From Cytobacillus gottheilii (GTDB lineage: Bacteria > Bacillota > Bacilli > Bacillales > Cytobacillaceae): a stretch of DNA of 64,000 nucleotides. Numbering within the stretch: the first letter of the stretch is position 1; each line of letters starts with the position of its first letter. Location of the stretch: the NCBI RefSeq assembly GCF_900166665.1, contig NZ_LT800494.1, forward strand, positions 1,098,609-1,162,608, read 5' to 3'. Below the pieces are notes generated by a model. That model was not told the origin of the DNA and ran no database searches. It was given only the letters and a program-made list of their open reading frames with translations. Made by a program: the position numbers and the translations under genes. This document shows positions 46,415 to 58,559 of this stretch, piece by piece.

Positions 46415-46915
46415 TTATTCCAGCTGAAGATTCACATGAATAGAGAAAGTCGTATATACACTCATTTTCTTGATGGTCACTTTGTATCGCTTTCCGTTTA
46501 TTTCAAGTGTTTTATTTTGGATAATTCTTTCAATTAATCCCAAGCTTGAATGTACCGTTTCAATATCTTTGGCAACCATCATGCTGATTTCTTCTTTTAA
46601 TGTTTTTTCAGCTTCAAATACACTATATAAATCAAGTTTGTATTTATTATAGTTATCTATTTTTAAATTAATCTGCTGGACGGTTAGTTTTTCCTTATTT
46701 TCTTTATTTAGCTTTTTAAACTCCTCCTGCCAAATATCCTTTTCCTTAGTCAATTCTTCAATTAAATCCTTCTGGTCATCAATTTGCTTACTGTAATCCT
46801 CCTGCCATTCTCCAAAGATATACAGAAAAAAAAACCAGCTGATAAAAGCGCCAATGGCCATCCCGCCTAAAAAACGCTGCCACGACGGCTTGCGGTAAAG
46901 AGGGGGGATTCTCAT
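46415..46915 (-). CDS. ytrI: Sporulation membrane protein YtrI
   Basis: A 166-residue protein with a basic start, one membrane segment (about residues 16-34) and a coiled-coil region (DQKDLIEELTKEKDIWQEE and on), then a small C-terminal domain. It matches YtrI, needed for efficient sporulation in B. subtilis. ATG 46915 overlaps the ytrH stop (TAATG), so translation is coupled; a longer frame to 46942 is not supported. Confidence 0.88.
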   Translation of the reverse strand: MRIPPLYRKPSWQRFLGGMAIGAFISWFFFLYIFGEWQEDYSKQIDDQKDLIEELTKEKDIWQEEFKKLNKENKEKLTVQQINLKIDNYNKYKLDLYSVFEAEKTLKEEISMMVAKDIETVHSSLGLIERIIQNKTLEINGKRYKVTIKKMSVYTTFSIHVNLQLE

Positions 46916-47250
46916 TATGAAACATGCTCCTGTGTTAACCAATTAATCAGCAATGCTCCAGTTTGAGCGCCTCCAAGTGCGGAAAGAATGAGCAGGCATT
47001 GTTTAAAAAGATCCTTTGTTTGTCCATCTAAAACGCCTCTTTCAAAACTATATACCGTATCAAATGTCCCGCCGATTGCTGCGATGATCGCCCATATTCG
47101 GATCAGATTAGATAGGCGAAAAACTTCTGTCAGCGGAGGCTTTCCAGTAATAAACGCTGCAAGAGCGCCAATAATGGAACCTCCAAGCAATACACCAAGT
47201 GCAATAAAGTAGCTTTCAAAAAGTGATGCGAAAAAAGGTTGATTTTCCAT
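46915..47250 (-). CDS. ytrH: Sporulation membrane protein YtrH
   Basis: A 111-residue protein with three membrane segments (about 10-35, 52-68, 80-103). Family features are ALGVLLGGSIIGALAAFITGK and GGTFDTVYSFERG. It forms an operon with ytrI, under SigE in B. subtilis. ATG 47250 is chosen for GGAGATAG upstream; the frame extends to 47289 without better support. Confidence 0.88.
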   Translation of the reverse strand: MENQPFFASLFESYFIALGVLLGGSIIGALAAFITGKPPLTEVFRLSNLIRIWAIIAAIGGTFDTVYSFERGVLDGQTKDLFKQCLLILSALGGAQTGALLINWLTQEHVS

Positions 47251-47595
47251 ATATCTATCTCCATCCTCGATAAGCAGATTCGTAAGCATCTATTAGTACA
47301 TCATATGGACATACTGCTTTTTTTATGATGGTTGTCTCATTTTTAACATTGCATGGAGTAATGACCTTTCATAACGTTCTGTTTGAGCATACATTTAAGT
47401 ATAAAGGTGTATTCATTCAGACACTCATCGCCCGCCCCGCAGAAAGCGAGCAACCTGGAGCGGAAATCAACTTCTACTCATTTAAATTTATGTAACAATG
47501 TTTGCGAAAACAGCCTATAAAAAGAGAACATATTTTCTTTTTTATATCTCCCGTTCTATAATAAAAGGAATAGAAGAAGTAAGGGTGTGATTACA
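47251..47595. other. Intergenic region between ytrH and dnaE
   Basis: Divergent promoter region of 345 bases. At 47428-47470 lies a remnant of a GC-rich repeat core (GCAGAAAGCGAGCAACC, then TGGAGCGGAAATC). A perfect TATAAT at 47557-47562 is the likely dnaE -10, but no convincing -35 is seen. Confidence 0.55.
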
Positions 47596-50500
47596 GTGTC
47601 TTTTATTCACCTTCATGTGTATAGTGCATACAGTTTGCTGATGAGTACAGTTAAAGTTGAGGATTTGGCTAGACAAGCTAAACAACTTGGCTTTGAGGCA
47701 ATTGCATTAACCGACCGAAATGTGATGTATGGCGCTGTCTCTTTTTATAAGGAATGCTTAAAAAATGAGATAAAGCCTATTCTGGGACTAACTGCAGATG
47801 TGATAAATGATGAATCGGACCAGCAAGAGCCTTTTCCCCTTGTTTTACTGGCTAGGAATCAAACAGGCTATCAAAATTTATTAAAGATTTCGAGTGTAAT
47901 TGGCACAAAATCTCCAAATGGAATTCCGGCACGGTGGTTAAAGGCATACAGTGAAGGCTTGATAATGCTGAGTTCAGGTTTAGAAGGGAAAATTGAACAG
48001 CACTTGATGCAAGATGAATATGATGCAGCAAAAGCGACTGCTGTTTTTTACCGTGACCTGTGCGAGGATCAGCAATTTTATTTATCACTGCATGATCATG
48101 GGATAGCGGCTGAAGAAAAGGTGAGAAATGGTTTAATACAAATTGGTTCAGAAACAGGTATTGAGCTTGCTGCTGCAAACGCTGTGCATTATTTGCAGAA
48201 AGAAGACGCTTTTGCACAAGATTGTTTGACTTGTATAAAGACTGGTGAAAAAATTCAATCTGAAGACAGAACCAGATTGCAGGGAGAAGAATATAATTTA
48301 AAATCTGCAGCGGAAATGACAGGACTTCTATCAATGTTTCCGGACGCATTGGAAAATACGCTTAAAATCGCTGAGAAATGTAATGTCATGCTTGAGCTGA
48401 ATGGAGAGCATCTGCCAAAATATCCTTCTGAAAATGGTTTAAGCTCAGAACAATTATTAGATAGATTGTGCTGGCAAGGCTATCGGGAACGCTACCCGCA
48501 CGATACAAAAGTGCATAAGGATCGTCTGACATACGAATTAAGTATTTTAAAGAAAATGAAATATAGCGATTATTTTTTAATTGTCTATGATTTTATGAAA
48601 TATTGCCGGGAGCAGGATATTTTAACAGGACCTGGACGGGGCTCAGCAGCTGGTTCTATGGTGGCTTACGTTCTTTATATTACAGATGTTGATCCAATCG
48701 CTCACGGTTTATTATTCGAGCGTTTCTTGAATCCTGAGAGAATCTCTATGCCGGATATTGATATTGATTTCCCAGATCATCGCCGTGATGAAGTGATTCA
48801 ATATGTGGCCAATAAATATGGAGAAATGCATGTAGCCCAAATCGTGACCTTTGGAACGATGGCGGCAAAAGCTGCACTGCGGGATGTGGGCAGAGCTTTT
48901 GGCTTAAATACAAAAGAGTTGGACAGGCTCTCCAAATCAGTTCCTTCCAAGTTGGGCATTACTCTTCAGGAGGCTTACCATCAATCAGAGTCACTGCGAA
49001 GATTTACAGAAGAATCGGGCATGAATAAACGGCTTTTTGAAACCGCGCTTAAACTAGAAGGCTTGCCCCGACATACATCAACACATGCAGCAGGTGTAGT
49101 TATCAGTGAAATGCCTCTCGTTTCGGTTGTTCCTATACAAAGTGGCCATGATCAAGTCTATCTGACACAATACTCAATGGAATATTTAGAAAATATCGGA
49201 CTCTTGAAGATGGACTTTTTGGGATTAAGAAACTTATCTCTAATTGAAAATATCGTCAGCTCCATTACGAAAAGCAGAAAAGAAGGATTGAATATTAAGT
49301 CGATTCCCTTAGATAATGACAAGGTATTTAAGCTGTTGAGCAGCGGCAAAACCAATGGCATTTTTCAGTTTGAATCAGCAGGAATGCAAAGAGTGCTCAA
49401 AAATCTGCGTCCATCTTCTTTTGAAGATATTGTGGCCGTAAATGCCCTTTATCGTCCAGGTCCGATGGAAAACATTCCTCTCTTTATTGACCGTAAGCAT
49501 GGAAAGCAGGAGATTTCATACTATCATCCTGATTTAAAGCCGATTCTTGAAAACACATACGGAGTCATCGTTTATCAGGAACAAATAATGCAAATAGCTG
49601 CGGTAATGGCTGGATTTACATTAGGAGAAGCAGATATGCTCAGACGTGCGGTGAGTAAAAAACAGAAAGCAGTACTGGACCAGGAAAGAGAGCACTTTGT
49701 GGCTGGTGCCTTGAAAAAAGGGTACTCAGAACAAACTGCCCACAATATTTATGATTTAATCGTAAAATTTGCTAATTATGGATTTAACAGGAGTCACGCG
49801 GTTGCTTATAGTTTAATTGCGTATCAGCTAGCCTACCTTAAATCACATTACCCGCTCCATTTCATGGCAGCCCTGCTAACATCATCAGCAGGCAATGAGG
49901 TGAAAATTTCTCAATATATAAGAGAATTGAAGGAAATGGATCTTGCTGTGCTGCCGCCGTCTATTAATAAAAGCTGGTATACCTTTACTGTTGAACAAAA
50001 CGCTGTGCGATATAGTCTTGGAGCGATTAAAGGGGTCGGTGGGAATATTCTGAAGGAAATTTTCAAAGCACGGAGCCAGCAAAAGTTTCATGATTTATTT
50101 GACTTTTGTTTACGTGTTTCTTCCAAAATTGCAAATAGGAAAATAATTGAAACCCTTATTCATTCTGGCAGCTTTGATGAATTTGGTGAAGACCGGGCGA
50201 TTCTTCTTGCGAGCATCGATGCAGCGATGGAGCATGCTTTGCTTGTGAAACCGGATGAGGATCAGGGTGACTTTTTTTCTGACGGAGACTTCTTTCCAAA
50301 ACCAAAATATACAATCGTTGATCCGATCACAGCAGACGCTAAGCTCGCATTTGAGAAAGAAGTGCTGGGGCTTTATTTATCCGATCATCCTGTATCCGTT
50401 TATGAAGAGCAGCAAAAAAGGATGGAAACAGATCTTATTGCTGAATTAGATCTATCATCCCGTCAAGTAAGGTTATTTGTATTTACAGCAGAGCTAAACA

Positions 50501-50961
50501 AAATTCGCACCAAAAAAGGGAGCACCATGGCATTTGTCACGCTAAGTGATCAGAGCGGGGAAGTGGAAGGTGTTATCTTTCCAGAGGCCCTTAACCAGTA
50601 TTCACACCTGCTTAGCAAAGGAAGAATTCTTTTCTTAACAGGCAAGCCTGAAGAAAGAGAAGGAAAGAAGCAAATAATTGTTCAAACCATTCAACCACCT
50701 GAACAGGCTATTGCGACATACAAGGAGAAAGAGCCGATCCTTTATTTAAAAATACCAAAAGAACAAGAAACAAATGAACAGCTGCGGCAGCTAAAGCAGT
50801 TATTCAAAGATCATTCAGGAGATACTTCCGTGATTTTATATTATGAAAGCAGCGGCAAAAGGATGAGGCTCGGGGAAGAAGATTGTATTCATCCGACTCA
50901 ATCGTTTTTAGATAGGCTAAAAGGTTTATTAGGGAGAGAAAATGTGATATTAAAGCGATAG
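47596..50961 (+). CDS. dnaE: DNA polymerase III alpha subunit DnaE
   Basis: Replicative polymerase of 1,121 aa that in low-GC Gram-positives extends lagging-strand primers before PolC. N-terminal PHP domain, then polymerase palm with GPGRGSAAGSMVAYVL and the catalytic aspartates in MPDIDIDFPDHRRDE, helix-hairpin-helix region, and a C-terminal OB fold (RLFVFTAELNKIRTKKGSTM). The PHP start reads HLHVYSAYS and lacks one metal histidine, as expected for an inactive PHP. GTG 47596 is preferred over GTG 47587, since AAGGGTG lies 8 bases before it and MSFIHL matches the family start. Confidence 0.96.
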   Translation: MSFIHLHVYSAYSLLMSTVKVEDLARQAKQLGFEAIALTDRNVMYGAVSFYKECLKNEIKPILGLTADVINDESDQQEPFPLVLLARNQTGYQNLLKISSVIGTKSPNGIPARWLKAYSEGLIMLSSGLEGKIEQHLMQDEYDAAKATAVFYRDLCEDQQFYLSLHDHGIAAEEKVRNGLIQIGSETGIELAAANAVHYLQKEDAFAQDCLTCIKTGEKIQSEDRTRLQGEEYNLKSAAEMTGLLSMFPDALENTLKIAEKCNVMLELNGEHLPKYPSENGLSSEQLLDRLCWQGYRERYPHDTKVHKDRLTYELSILKKMKYSDYFLIVYDFMKYCREQDILTGPGRGSAAGSMVAYVLYITDVDPIAHGLLFERFLNPERISMPDIDIDFPDHRRDEVIQYVANKYGEMHVAQIVTFGTMAAKAALRDVGRAFGLNTKELDRLSKSVPSKLGITLQEAYHQSESLRRFTEESGMNKRLFETALKLEGLPRHTSTHAAGVVISEMPLVSVVPIQSGHDQVYLTQYSMEYLENIGLLKMDFLGLRNLSLIENIVSSITKSRKEGLNIKSIPLDNDKVFKLLSSGKTNGIFQFESAGMQRVLKNLRPSSFEDIVAVNALYRPGPMENIPLFIDRKHGKQEISYYHPDLKPILENTYGVIVYQEQIMQIAAVMAGFTLGEADMLRRAVSKKQKAVLDQEREHFVAGALKKGYSEQTAHNIYDLIVKFANYGFNRSHAVAYSLIAYQLAYLKSHYPLHFMAALLTSSAGNEVKISQYIRELKEMDLAVLPPSINKSWYTFTVEQNAVRYSLGAIKGVGGNILKEIFKARSQQKFHDLFDFCLRVSSKIANRKIIETLIHSGSFDEFGEDRAILLASIDAAMEHALLVKPDEDQGDFFSDGDFFPKPKYTIVDPITADAKLAFEKEVLGLYLSDHPVSVYEEQQKRMETDLIAELDLSSRQVRLFVFTAELNKIRTKKGSTMAFVTLSDQSGEVEGVIFPEALNQYSHLLSKGRILFLTGKPEEREGKKQIIVQTIQPPEQAIATYKEKEPILYLKIPKEQETNEQLRQLKQLFKDHSGDTSVILYYESSGKRMRLGEEDCIHPTQSFLDRLKGLLGRENVILKR

Positions 50962-50964
50962 CTC

Positions 50965-50992
50965 TTTACATCATTTTCATATATGTTATAGT
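50965..50992 (+). promoter_or_regulatory. SigA promoter of the malic enzyme operon
   Basis: TTTACA (50965-50970), 16-base spacer, TATAGT (50987-50992). The predicted start is near 50999, so the GntR-type palindrome at 51012 falls just downstream. Confidence 0.65.
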
Positions 50993-51011
50993 AGTTGGTG
51001 TTACGAGTCAT

Positions 51012-51022
51012 TGGTCAGACCA
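51012..51022. promoter_or_regulatory. GntR-type operator upstream of malic enzyme
   Basis: TGGTCAGACCA, a perfect palindrome of the FadR-subfamily form (TGGT...ACCA), about 13 bases after the predicted transcription start. The same sequence occurs before accD. Confidence 0.78.
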
Positions 51023-51152
51023 CTGTGTACGATGCGAATTTAGTGCCTGATACTAGCTTTGTTACTTCTATGTAGTGTCTGCAAATTAAACATATAATAA
51101 GTAAAATAAATAAAATTAATTCGTCTTTTTGGGACACAGAGGGGTGGATATT

Positions 51153-52391
51153 TTGACGTTGAGAGAAGAAGCTCTGCATATGCATAGAGTGAATAAAGGA
51201 AAACTTGAATCAAAGTCAAAGGTTGAGGTTAAGGACGCAAAGGATTTGAGTTTAGCTTACTCTCCTGGTGTTGCTGAGCCTTGCAAAGAAATATATGACA
51301 AGCCGGAAACTGTATACGAATATACAATGAAAGGCAATATGGTAGCAGTTGTTTCCGATGGAACGGCAGTACTTGGGCTTGGAAACATTGGCCCAGAAGC
51401 GGCCCTCCCAGTAATGGAAGGGAAAGCGGTTTTGTTTAAGAGCTTCGCGGGAGTAGATGCATTCCCTATATGCTTGAATACAACAGATATTGATAAGATT
51501 GTTGAAACTGTAAAACTGCTTGAACCAACGTTTGGCGGTGTTAACCTTGAAGATATCGCTGCGCCAAATTGTTTCTATATAGAAGAAAGACTTAAGAAAG
51601 AAACCAATATTCCTATTTTTCATGATGATCAGCATGGAACAGCAATCGTGACAGTTGCAGGTTTAGTAAATGCATTAAAACTGTCTGGCAAAAAAATGAA
51701 TGAAATTAAAGTGGTCGCAAATGGTGCAGGAGCAGCTGGCATTGCGATTATCAAGCTGCTATACAGCTATGGTGTCCGAGAAATTATTATGTGTGATACA
51801 AAAGGTGCCATTTACGAAGGCCGTCCGCAGGGCATGAATGAAATTAAAAACGAAGTAGCTAAATATACGAATCGTGATAAGAAATCAGGTAGTCTTGCAG
51901 AAGTAATGACCGGTGCAGATGTCTTTATTGGGGTTTCTGCTGCTGGTGCCTTAACAGCTGAAATGGTGAAAACCATGAATGCAGATCCTGTAATTTTTGC
52001 AATGGCTAATCCCATCCCGGAGATTATGCCAGAAGAAGCTAAAGAAGCAGGAGCGCTCGTTGTTGGAACTGGAAGATCAGACTTTCCGAACCAAGTTAAT
52101 AATGTGCTTGCTTTTCCAGGGATTTTCCGTGGAGCTTTGGATGTGCGCGCTACCCATATTAATGAAAAAATGAAGGTTGCAGCCGTTGAAGCGATTGCTA
52201 GTCTTATAGAAGAAACCGATTTGAATGCGGATTATGTCATCCCTGGACCTTTTGATCCTAGAGTTGCTCCTGCTGTTGCTGCAGCGGTTGCCAAGGCGGC
52301 AATGGAAACGGGAGTAGCACGCTTGAAGGTAGATCCAGAAGAAGTGAAAGAGAAAACAAGAAGATTAGCTGTTATTGGAAAAAGCGAGTGA
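51153..52391 (+). CDS. ytsJ: Malic enzyme, YtsJ type
   Basis: Converts malate to pyruvate and CO2, making NADPH; 412 aa. Features are the tyrosine region LAYSPGVAEPC, lysine in MEGKAVLFKSFAGVDA, metal site NLEDIAAPNCF and HDDQHGTAIV, and the dinucleotide fold ANGAGAAGIAI. Without a phosphotransacetylase domain it is the short form. TTG 51153 follows AGAGGGGTGG; the longer frame to 51129 includes that site. It is in an operon with a GntR regulator 9 bases downstream, and a GntR-type palindrome covers the early transcribed region. Confidence 0.93.
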   Translation: MTLREEALHMHRVNKGKLESKSKVEVKDAKDLSLAYSPGVAEPCKEIYDKPETVYEYTMKGNMVAVVSDGTAVLGLGNIGPEAALPVMEGKAVLFKSFAGVDAFPICLNTTDIDKIVETVKLLEPTFGGVNLEDIAAPNCFYIEERLKKETNIPIFHDDQHGTAIVTVAGLVNALKLSGKKMNEIKVVANGAGAAGIAIIKLLYSYGVREIIMCDTKGAIYEGRPQGMNEIKNEVAKYTNRDKKSGSLAEVMTGADVFIGVSAAGALTAEMVKTMNADPVIFAMANPIPEIMPEEAKEAGALVVGTGRSDFPNQVNNVLAFPGIFRGALDVRATHINEKMKVAAVEAIASLIEETDLNADYVIPGPFDPRVAPAVAAAVAKAAMETGVARLKVDPEEVKEKTRRLAVIGKSE

Positions 52392-52400
52392 TGAATTGAC

Positions 52401-53021
52401 GTGTTATCAGCTCAAACTGGATCTAAAGTATATGTCGTAATTGTACAGAAACTTCGAGAAATGATTGCAGCAGACGATTTAAAACCTGGAGATAAATTGC
52501 CATCTGAACGTGAATTATCAGAACGCCTGAAAGTAGGGCGTTCTTCTGTTCGCGAAGCTTTTAGAGCGCTGGAGCTGCTTGGCCTCATTGAAACGAGAAG
52601 AGGCGAAGGCACTTTTATACGCGATTTTAAAGGTCATCAGCTTGTTCAAGTACTCAGTACCTTTATTCTTCAAGATGAGAAGGCAAAAAAAGATATTAAA
52701 GAAACAAAGTATTTAATTGAGCTTGATTGTCTATGGCTCATTATGCAAAAAAAGAATAAAGAAGAACTATCAGACTTTAAGAAGTGGACAGAGCAGACCG
52801 CTTTTACAGACGATGAATTTTTCTATAAAATTATATTATTGGCAGATAATCATTTGTTTTTAAGAATGTGGGAAATTTTAAAGGACTATTATAATTCTCT
52901 GGACTTTCCGAAAGAAGAACTTCAAAAGCAAGATTATCTCTGGCTTATCGATGAATTACAAACTAAAGAAGAAATGAGAATCCGTTCCGCTTATAAGAGG
53001 TTACGAAAGCTTGTCGAATGA
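52401..53021 (+). CDS. GntR-family (FadR subfamily) regulator
   Basis: A 206-residue regulator. The N-terminal winged helix KLPSERELSERLKVGRSSVREAFRALELLGLIETRRGEGTFI (given by its ends: KLPSERE to GEGTFI) is classical FadR type. The C-terminal part is helical, but shorter than a normal FCD domain and without obvious metal histidines, so the ligand is unclear. The GTG start has a weak site 9 bases after ytsJ. It lies between two copies of TGGTCAGACCA, which fit its subfamily, so I infer that it controls both ytsJ and accDA. Confidence 0.88.
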   Translation: MLSAQTGSKVYVVIVQKLREMIAADDLKPGDKLPSERELSERLKVGRSSVREAFRALELLGLIETRRGEGTFIRDFKGHQLVQVLSTFILQDEKAKKDIKETKYLIELDCLWLIMQKKNKEELSDFKKWTEQTAFTDDEFFYKIILLADNHLFLRMWEILKDYYNSLDFPKEELQKQDYLWLIDELQTKEEMRIRSAYKRLRKLVE

Positions 53022-53218
53022 ATAGCGACATATTTCAGCACTTTTTTTAGTATGGTTCATATATAGTAATTGGACAAGAATAGAAGCAATTTAGTTCTTA
53101 TAGCTTGGAACTTATTTTACATGAGCATTAGTGGAATTTTTTAAATGAAATGAAGGTTACAATGAGAGGATGTCTGATTGCGCCTGTTGGCTCTGCAATC
53201 GGTAACTTTCTTTACATT

Positions 53219-53233
53219 GGTGGTCAGACCACC
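53219..53233. promoter_or_regulatory. GntR-type operator upstream of accD
   Basis: GGTGGTCAGACCACC, a perfect 15-base palindrome containing the 11-base site found before ytsJ, 54 bases before the accD start. No clear promoter hexamers are visible next to it. Confidence 0.78.
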
Positions 53234-53286
53234 GATGGGGTGGGGAAAAATTAAATTTGAGTTTTATCAAACGGGGAGGTTTCATC

Positions 53287-54156
53287 TTGTTTAAAGAGAT
53301 CTTTACGAAATCAAAAAAGATTAAATATGCAACAATACCATCGGAAGCAGCGAAGCAGGATGTTCCCGAGGGCATTATGACTAAATGTCCAAATTGTAAG
53401 AAAATCATGTATTCAAAAGAGCTTGTGAAAAATCTTAAGGTTTGTTTGAATTGTGATTATCATCTTTCTATGAATGCTTCCGAGCGCCTTGAAAGTTTTC
53501 TTGATCAAGGGAGCTTCGAAGAGATCAATGAAAATATGGTTTCAGAAAATCCATTGAATTTTCCAGGCTATTTAGAAAAACTGGAAAAAGACAGACAAAA
53601 AACAAACATCAACGAAGCGGTTGTAACTGGAATCGGAACAGTAGACAATCAGTCCCTCGTTGTTGCCGTGATGGATTCTACCTTCCGCATGGGAAGTATG
53701 GGGTCAGTTGTCGGTGAGAAGATTACTCGTGCCATTGAGAAGGCAGATGAACTTAGTGTTCCATTTGTGATCTTTACAGCTTCTGGCGGTGCCCGTATGC
53801 AAGAAGGGGTACTCAGCCTTATGCAAATGGCGAAGACAAGTGTGGCGCTGAAACGATTCAGCGATCATGGCGGGTTAATCATTTCCATTATGACCCATCC
53901 GACAACAGGCGGAGTTTCTGCGAGCTTCGCTTCACTGGGAGATTATAATTTTGCTGAACCAGGAGCTTTAATTGGATTTGCAGGCAGAAGAATTATCGAA
54001 CAGACGATTAGAGAAGATCTTCCAGAGGATTTCCAGACGGCGGAATTTTTACTAAAGCATGGTCAATTAGACGCGGTTATTCACCGAGGTGAGCTGAAAG
54101 AGCAGCTTTCGAATATATTATCCATTCATCAGCCAGGAGGTGAACTAGAGTGGTAG
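53287..54156 (+). CDS. accD: Acetyl-CoA carboxylase carboxyltransferase beta subunit
   Basis: Beta subunit of the carboxyltransferase that makes malonyl-CoA, the first step of fatty acid synthesis; 289 aa. A four-cysteine zinc ribbon is at [10 protein letters not shown] and VCLNCDYH. Crotonase-fold motifs include [12 protein letters not shown] and [15 protein letters not shown]. The start is TTG 53287 with GGGGAGG upstream; the longer frame would place that site inside. accA overlaps its end. Confidence 0.96.
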   Translation: MFKEIFTKSKKIKYATIPSEAAKQDVPEGIMTKCPNCKKIMYSKELVKNLKVCLNCDYHLSMNASERLESFLDQGSFEEINENMVSENPLNFPGYLEKLEKDRQKTNINEAVVTGIGTVDNQSLVVAVMDSTFRMGSMGSVVGEKITRAIEKADELSVPFVIFTASGGARMQEGVLSLMQMAKTSVALKRFSDHGGLIISIMTHPTTGGVSASFASLGDYNFAEPGALIGFAGRRIIEQTIREDLPEDFQTAEFLLKHGQLDAVIHRGELKEQLSNILSIHQPGGELEW

Positions 54157-55127
54157 GAGAATTAGAATTTGAAAAGCCGGTTGTTGAGTTAAAAAAGAAA
54201 ATTGCTGAATTAAAGGAATTTACAAAAACGGCAGAAGTGGATTTATCTGCTGAGATTATAAAACTGGAGAGTCGTCTGGCCAAATTGGAAGAAGATATCT
54301 ATGATCACATGAAGCCATGGGATCGTGTGCAGGTGGCACGTCATCCGCAGAGGCCTACCACTTTAGATTATATTTCAGAGTTATTTGAAGGGTTCTTTGA
54401 GTGTCATGGAGACCGGGTATTTGGTGAAGACGAGGCAATTGTTGGCGGAATTGCTAAATTTAAAGGTTTGCCTGTAACTGTCATTGGACATCAGCGCGGC
54501 AAGGATACAAAGGAAAATATCCGCAGAAATTTTGGGATGCCACACCCTGAAGGATATCGTAAAGCCATGCGTTTAATGAAACAGGCAGAGAAGTTTCAGC
54601 GCCCGATAATTTGCTTTATTGATACAAAAGGCGCGTATCCTGGAAAAGCAGCGGAAGAACGTGGGCAAAGTGAAGCAATTGCCCGCAATCTGTTTGAAAT
54701 GGCGAGCCTAACCGTCCCAGTCATTTGTATTGTGATCGGTGAAGGAGGGAGCGGCGGTGCACTTGCATTAGGTGTTGGAAACCATATTCATATGCTGGAG
54801 AACTCAACCTATTCAGTTATTTCGCCTGAAGGTGCTGCGGCTATTCTTTGGAAGGATTCAACACAGGCTAAAAAGGCAGCAGAATCAATGAAAATTACAG
54901 CTCCGGACCTAAAAGAACTTGGTATTATTGATGAGATTATTCCTGAAGTTAAAGGAGGAGCACATAAAGATATCCAGCAGCAGGCTGTATCAATCGGAGA
55001 AGTTCTAAAAGCTTCTTTAAAAGAGCTTCTTTCATTAACAGAAGAAGGATTAGTCGATCATCGTTATGTAAAGTATAAGCAGATAGGTAAATATTCGTTT
55101 TTAAATGATTATATTGGGGTAAAATAA
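54150..55127 (+). CDS. accA: Acetyl-CoA carboxylase carboxyltransferase alpha subunit
   Basis: Alpha subunit partner of AccD; 325 aa. Family stretches are [48 protein letters not shown] and [14 protein letters not shown]. The GTG start overlaps the end of accD, with AGGAGGTGA in accD as its ribosome binding site, so the subunits are made in step. A strong terminator follows at once. Confidence 0.97.
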   Translation: MVGELEFEKPVVELKKKIAELKEFTKTAEVDLSAEIIKLESRLAKLEEDIYDHMKPWDRVQVARHPQRPTTLDYISELFEGFFECHGDRVFGEDEAIVGGIAKFKGLPVTVIGHQRGKDTKENIRRNFGMPHPEGYRKAMRLMKQAEKFQRPIICFIDTKGAYPGKAAEERGQSEAIARNLFEMASLTVPVICIVIGEGGSGGALALGVGNHIHMLENSTYSVISPEGAAAILWKDSTQAKKAAESMKITAPDLKELGIIDEIIPEVKGGAHKDIQQQAVSIGEVLKASLKELLSLTEEGLVDHRYVKYKQIGKYSFLNDYIGVK

Positions 55128-55150
55128 AACGTGCTAACGCACGTTTTTTT
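55126..55150 (+). terminator. accDA terminator
   Basis: Perfect stem AAAACGTGC / GCACGTTTT with loop TAAC and T-run, overlapping the accA stop. Confidence 0.93.
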
Positions 55151-56749
<1,599 letters not shown>

Positions 56750-56778
56750 AATTATAAAGAGATATTGGAGGAAGAAAA

Positions 56779-58539
56779 ATGCGTAAAACGAAAATTGTTT
56801 GTACAATTGGTCCTGCTAGTGAAAGCATTGAAAAACTTACACAACTGATTGAAGCTGGAATGAATGTTGCAAGACTTAACTTTTCACACGGAGATTACGA
56901 GGAGCATGGTGCGCGGATTAAAAACATTCGTGAAGCATCAGAAAAAACTGGAAAAACGGTTGCAATCCTTTTAGACACAAAAGGTCCTGAGATCCGTACA
57001 AACAACATGCAAAATGGTTCCATTGAGCTTGTTGCCGGTAATGATGTTATTGTTTCCATGACTGAAGTAGAAGGAACACCAGAGAAGTTTTCTGTTACAT
57101 ATGAAGGACTAATTGATGATATACATGTTGGTTCAAAAATCTTATTAGATGATGGTCTTATTGGCCTTGAAGTAACAAAAATTGAAAAAGCTACAAGTGA
57201 AATCCACACAAAAATCTTAAACAGCGGTACATTGAAGAATAAAAAGGGTGTAAATGTACCAGGTGTATCAGTAAAACTTCCAGGAATTACAGAAAAGGAT
57301 GCAAATGATATCCTATTTGGAATAGAGCAGAAAGTAGACTTCGTCGCTGCATCATTTGTTCGACGCGCTTCTGATGTTCTGGAAATCCGTCAGCTTTTAG
57401 AGGATAATGGAGCATCATATATTAACATTATTCCTAAAATCGAAAACCAAGAAGGTGTCGATAACATCGATGAAATTCTTGATGTATCAGATGGATTAAT
57501 GGTTGCCAGAGGAGACCTTGGTGTTGAAATTCCGGCTGAAGAAGTACCTTTAGTTCAAAAAAGCTTAATTAAAAAATGCAATATCCAAGGAAAGCCAGTT
57601 ATCACTGCAACACAAATGCTTGATTCTATGCAGCGCAACCCGCGTCCAACAAGAGCAGAAGCAAGTGATGTAGCTAATGCGATTTTTGATGGAACAGATG
57701 CCATCATGCTATCAGGTGAAACAGCTGCTGGAACATATCCAGTTGAAGCAGTTCAAACAATGCATAATATTGCTTCACGTGCAGAATCTGCATTAAACCA
57801 TAAAGAAATTCTATCAAATCGCAGCAAGAGCACTGAACACAATTTAACTGATGCGATTGGACAATCTGTTGCACATACTGCATTAGATTTAGATGTGAGT
57901 GCGATCATTACAGCTACTGAAAGTGGACATACAGCTCGAATGGTTTCAAAATACAGACCAAAGTCTCCAATCGTGGCTGTTACATCAAACGAGTTTGTTT
58001 CCCGCCGCTTGGCATTAGTGTGGGGCGTGCATACACAAGTTGGGCCAAGATCCACATCGACTGATGAAATGCTAGATGTTGCTGTACAGGAAAGCTTAAA
58101 TAGCGGCATTGTATCTTCAGGAGATTTAGTTGTAATCACTGCAGGTGTTCCAGTGGGTGAAGCTGGAACGACGAACTTAATGAAGATCCATGTAGTTGGG
58201 GATGTCATTGCTAGAGCTCAAGGTATTGGCAGAAAGACAGCTTATGGTAAGGCTGTTGTTGCCCGCACTGCGAAAGAAGCTTTAGAAAAGGTAACAGAAG
58301 GATCAATCCTAGTTACGATTGGAACAGATCGTGAAATGGTACCAGCTATTGAAAAATGCAGTGCCCTTATCACTGAAGAAGGCGGACTTACAAGCCATGC
58401 GGCTGTAGTTGGCTTAAATGTTGGAGTACCAGTCATTGTTGGGGTAGAAGACGCCATGAAGTTGATTAAAGATGGACAAGAGATCACCGTTGATGCACGC
58501 CGAGGCATTATTTACAACGGGCACGCTAGCGTCCTTTAA
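56779..58539 (+). CDS. pyk: Pyruvate kinase
   Basis: Makes pyruvate and ATP from PEP; 586 aa. The N-terminus [13 protein letters not shown], active-site region [27 protein letters not shown] and the metal-binding [12 protein letters not shown] are intact. The last roughly 110 residues are the extra PEP-utiliser-like domain usual in Bacillus ([27 protein letters not shown], ends ALITEE and VIVG), lacking a catalytic role here. TTGGAGG precedes the ATG. A shortened element copy follows as the operon end. Confidence 0.98.
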   Translation: MRKTKIVCTIGPASESIEKLTQLIEAGMNVARLNFSHGDYEEHGARIKNIREASEKTGKTVAILLDTKGPEIRTNNMQNGSIELVAGNDVIVSMTEVEGTPEKFSVTYEGLIDDIHVGSKILLDDGLIGLEVTKIEKATSEIHTKILNSGTLKNKKGVNVPGVSVKLPGITEKDANDILFGIEQKVDFVAASFVRRASDVLEIRQLLEDNGASYINIIPKIENQEGVDNIDEILDVSDGLMVARGDLGVEIPAEEVPLVQKSLIKKCNIQGKPVITATQMLDSMQRNPRPTRAEASDVANAIFDGTDAIMLSGETAAGTYPVEAVQTMHNIASRAESALNHKEILSNRSKSTEHNLTDAIGQSVAHTALDLDVSAIITATESGHTARMVSKYRPKSPIVAVTSNEFVSRRLALVWGVHTQVGPRSTSTDEMLDVAVQESLNSGIVSSGDLVVITAGVPVGEAGTTNLMKIHVVGDVIARAQGIGRKTAYGKAVVARTAKEALEKVTEGSILVTIGTDREMVPAIEKCSALITEEGGLTSHAAVVGLNVGVPVIVGVEDAMKLIKDGQEITVDARRGIIYNGHASVL

Positions 58540-58559
58540 AAATTAATTATTAAATAAAT

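Noticed and set aside
47852..48349. 165-codon frame antisense to dnaE
   Set aside because: Lies fully within the certain dnaE gene, with no ribosome binding site or recognisable protein features; a shadow of dnaE codon bias.
57753..58208. 151-codon frame antisense to pyk (and others at 56895-57209 and 58242-58508)
   Set aside because: Antisense shadow of a highly biased glycolytic gene; composition rich in Ser/Thr/Ile without a domain.
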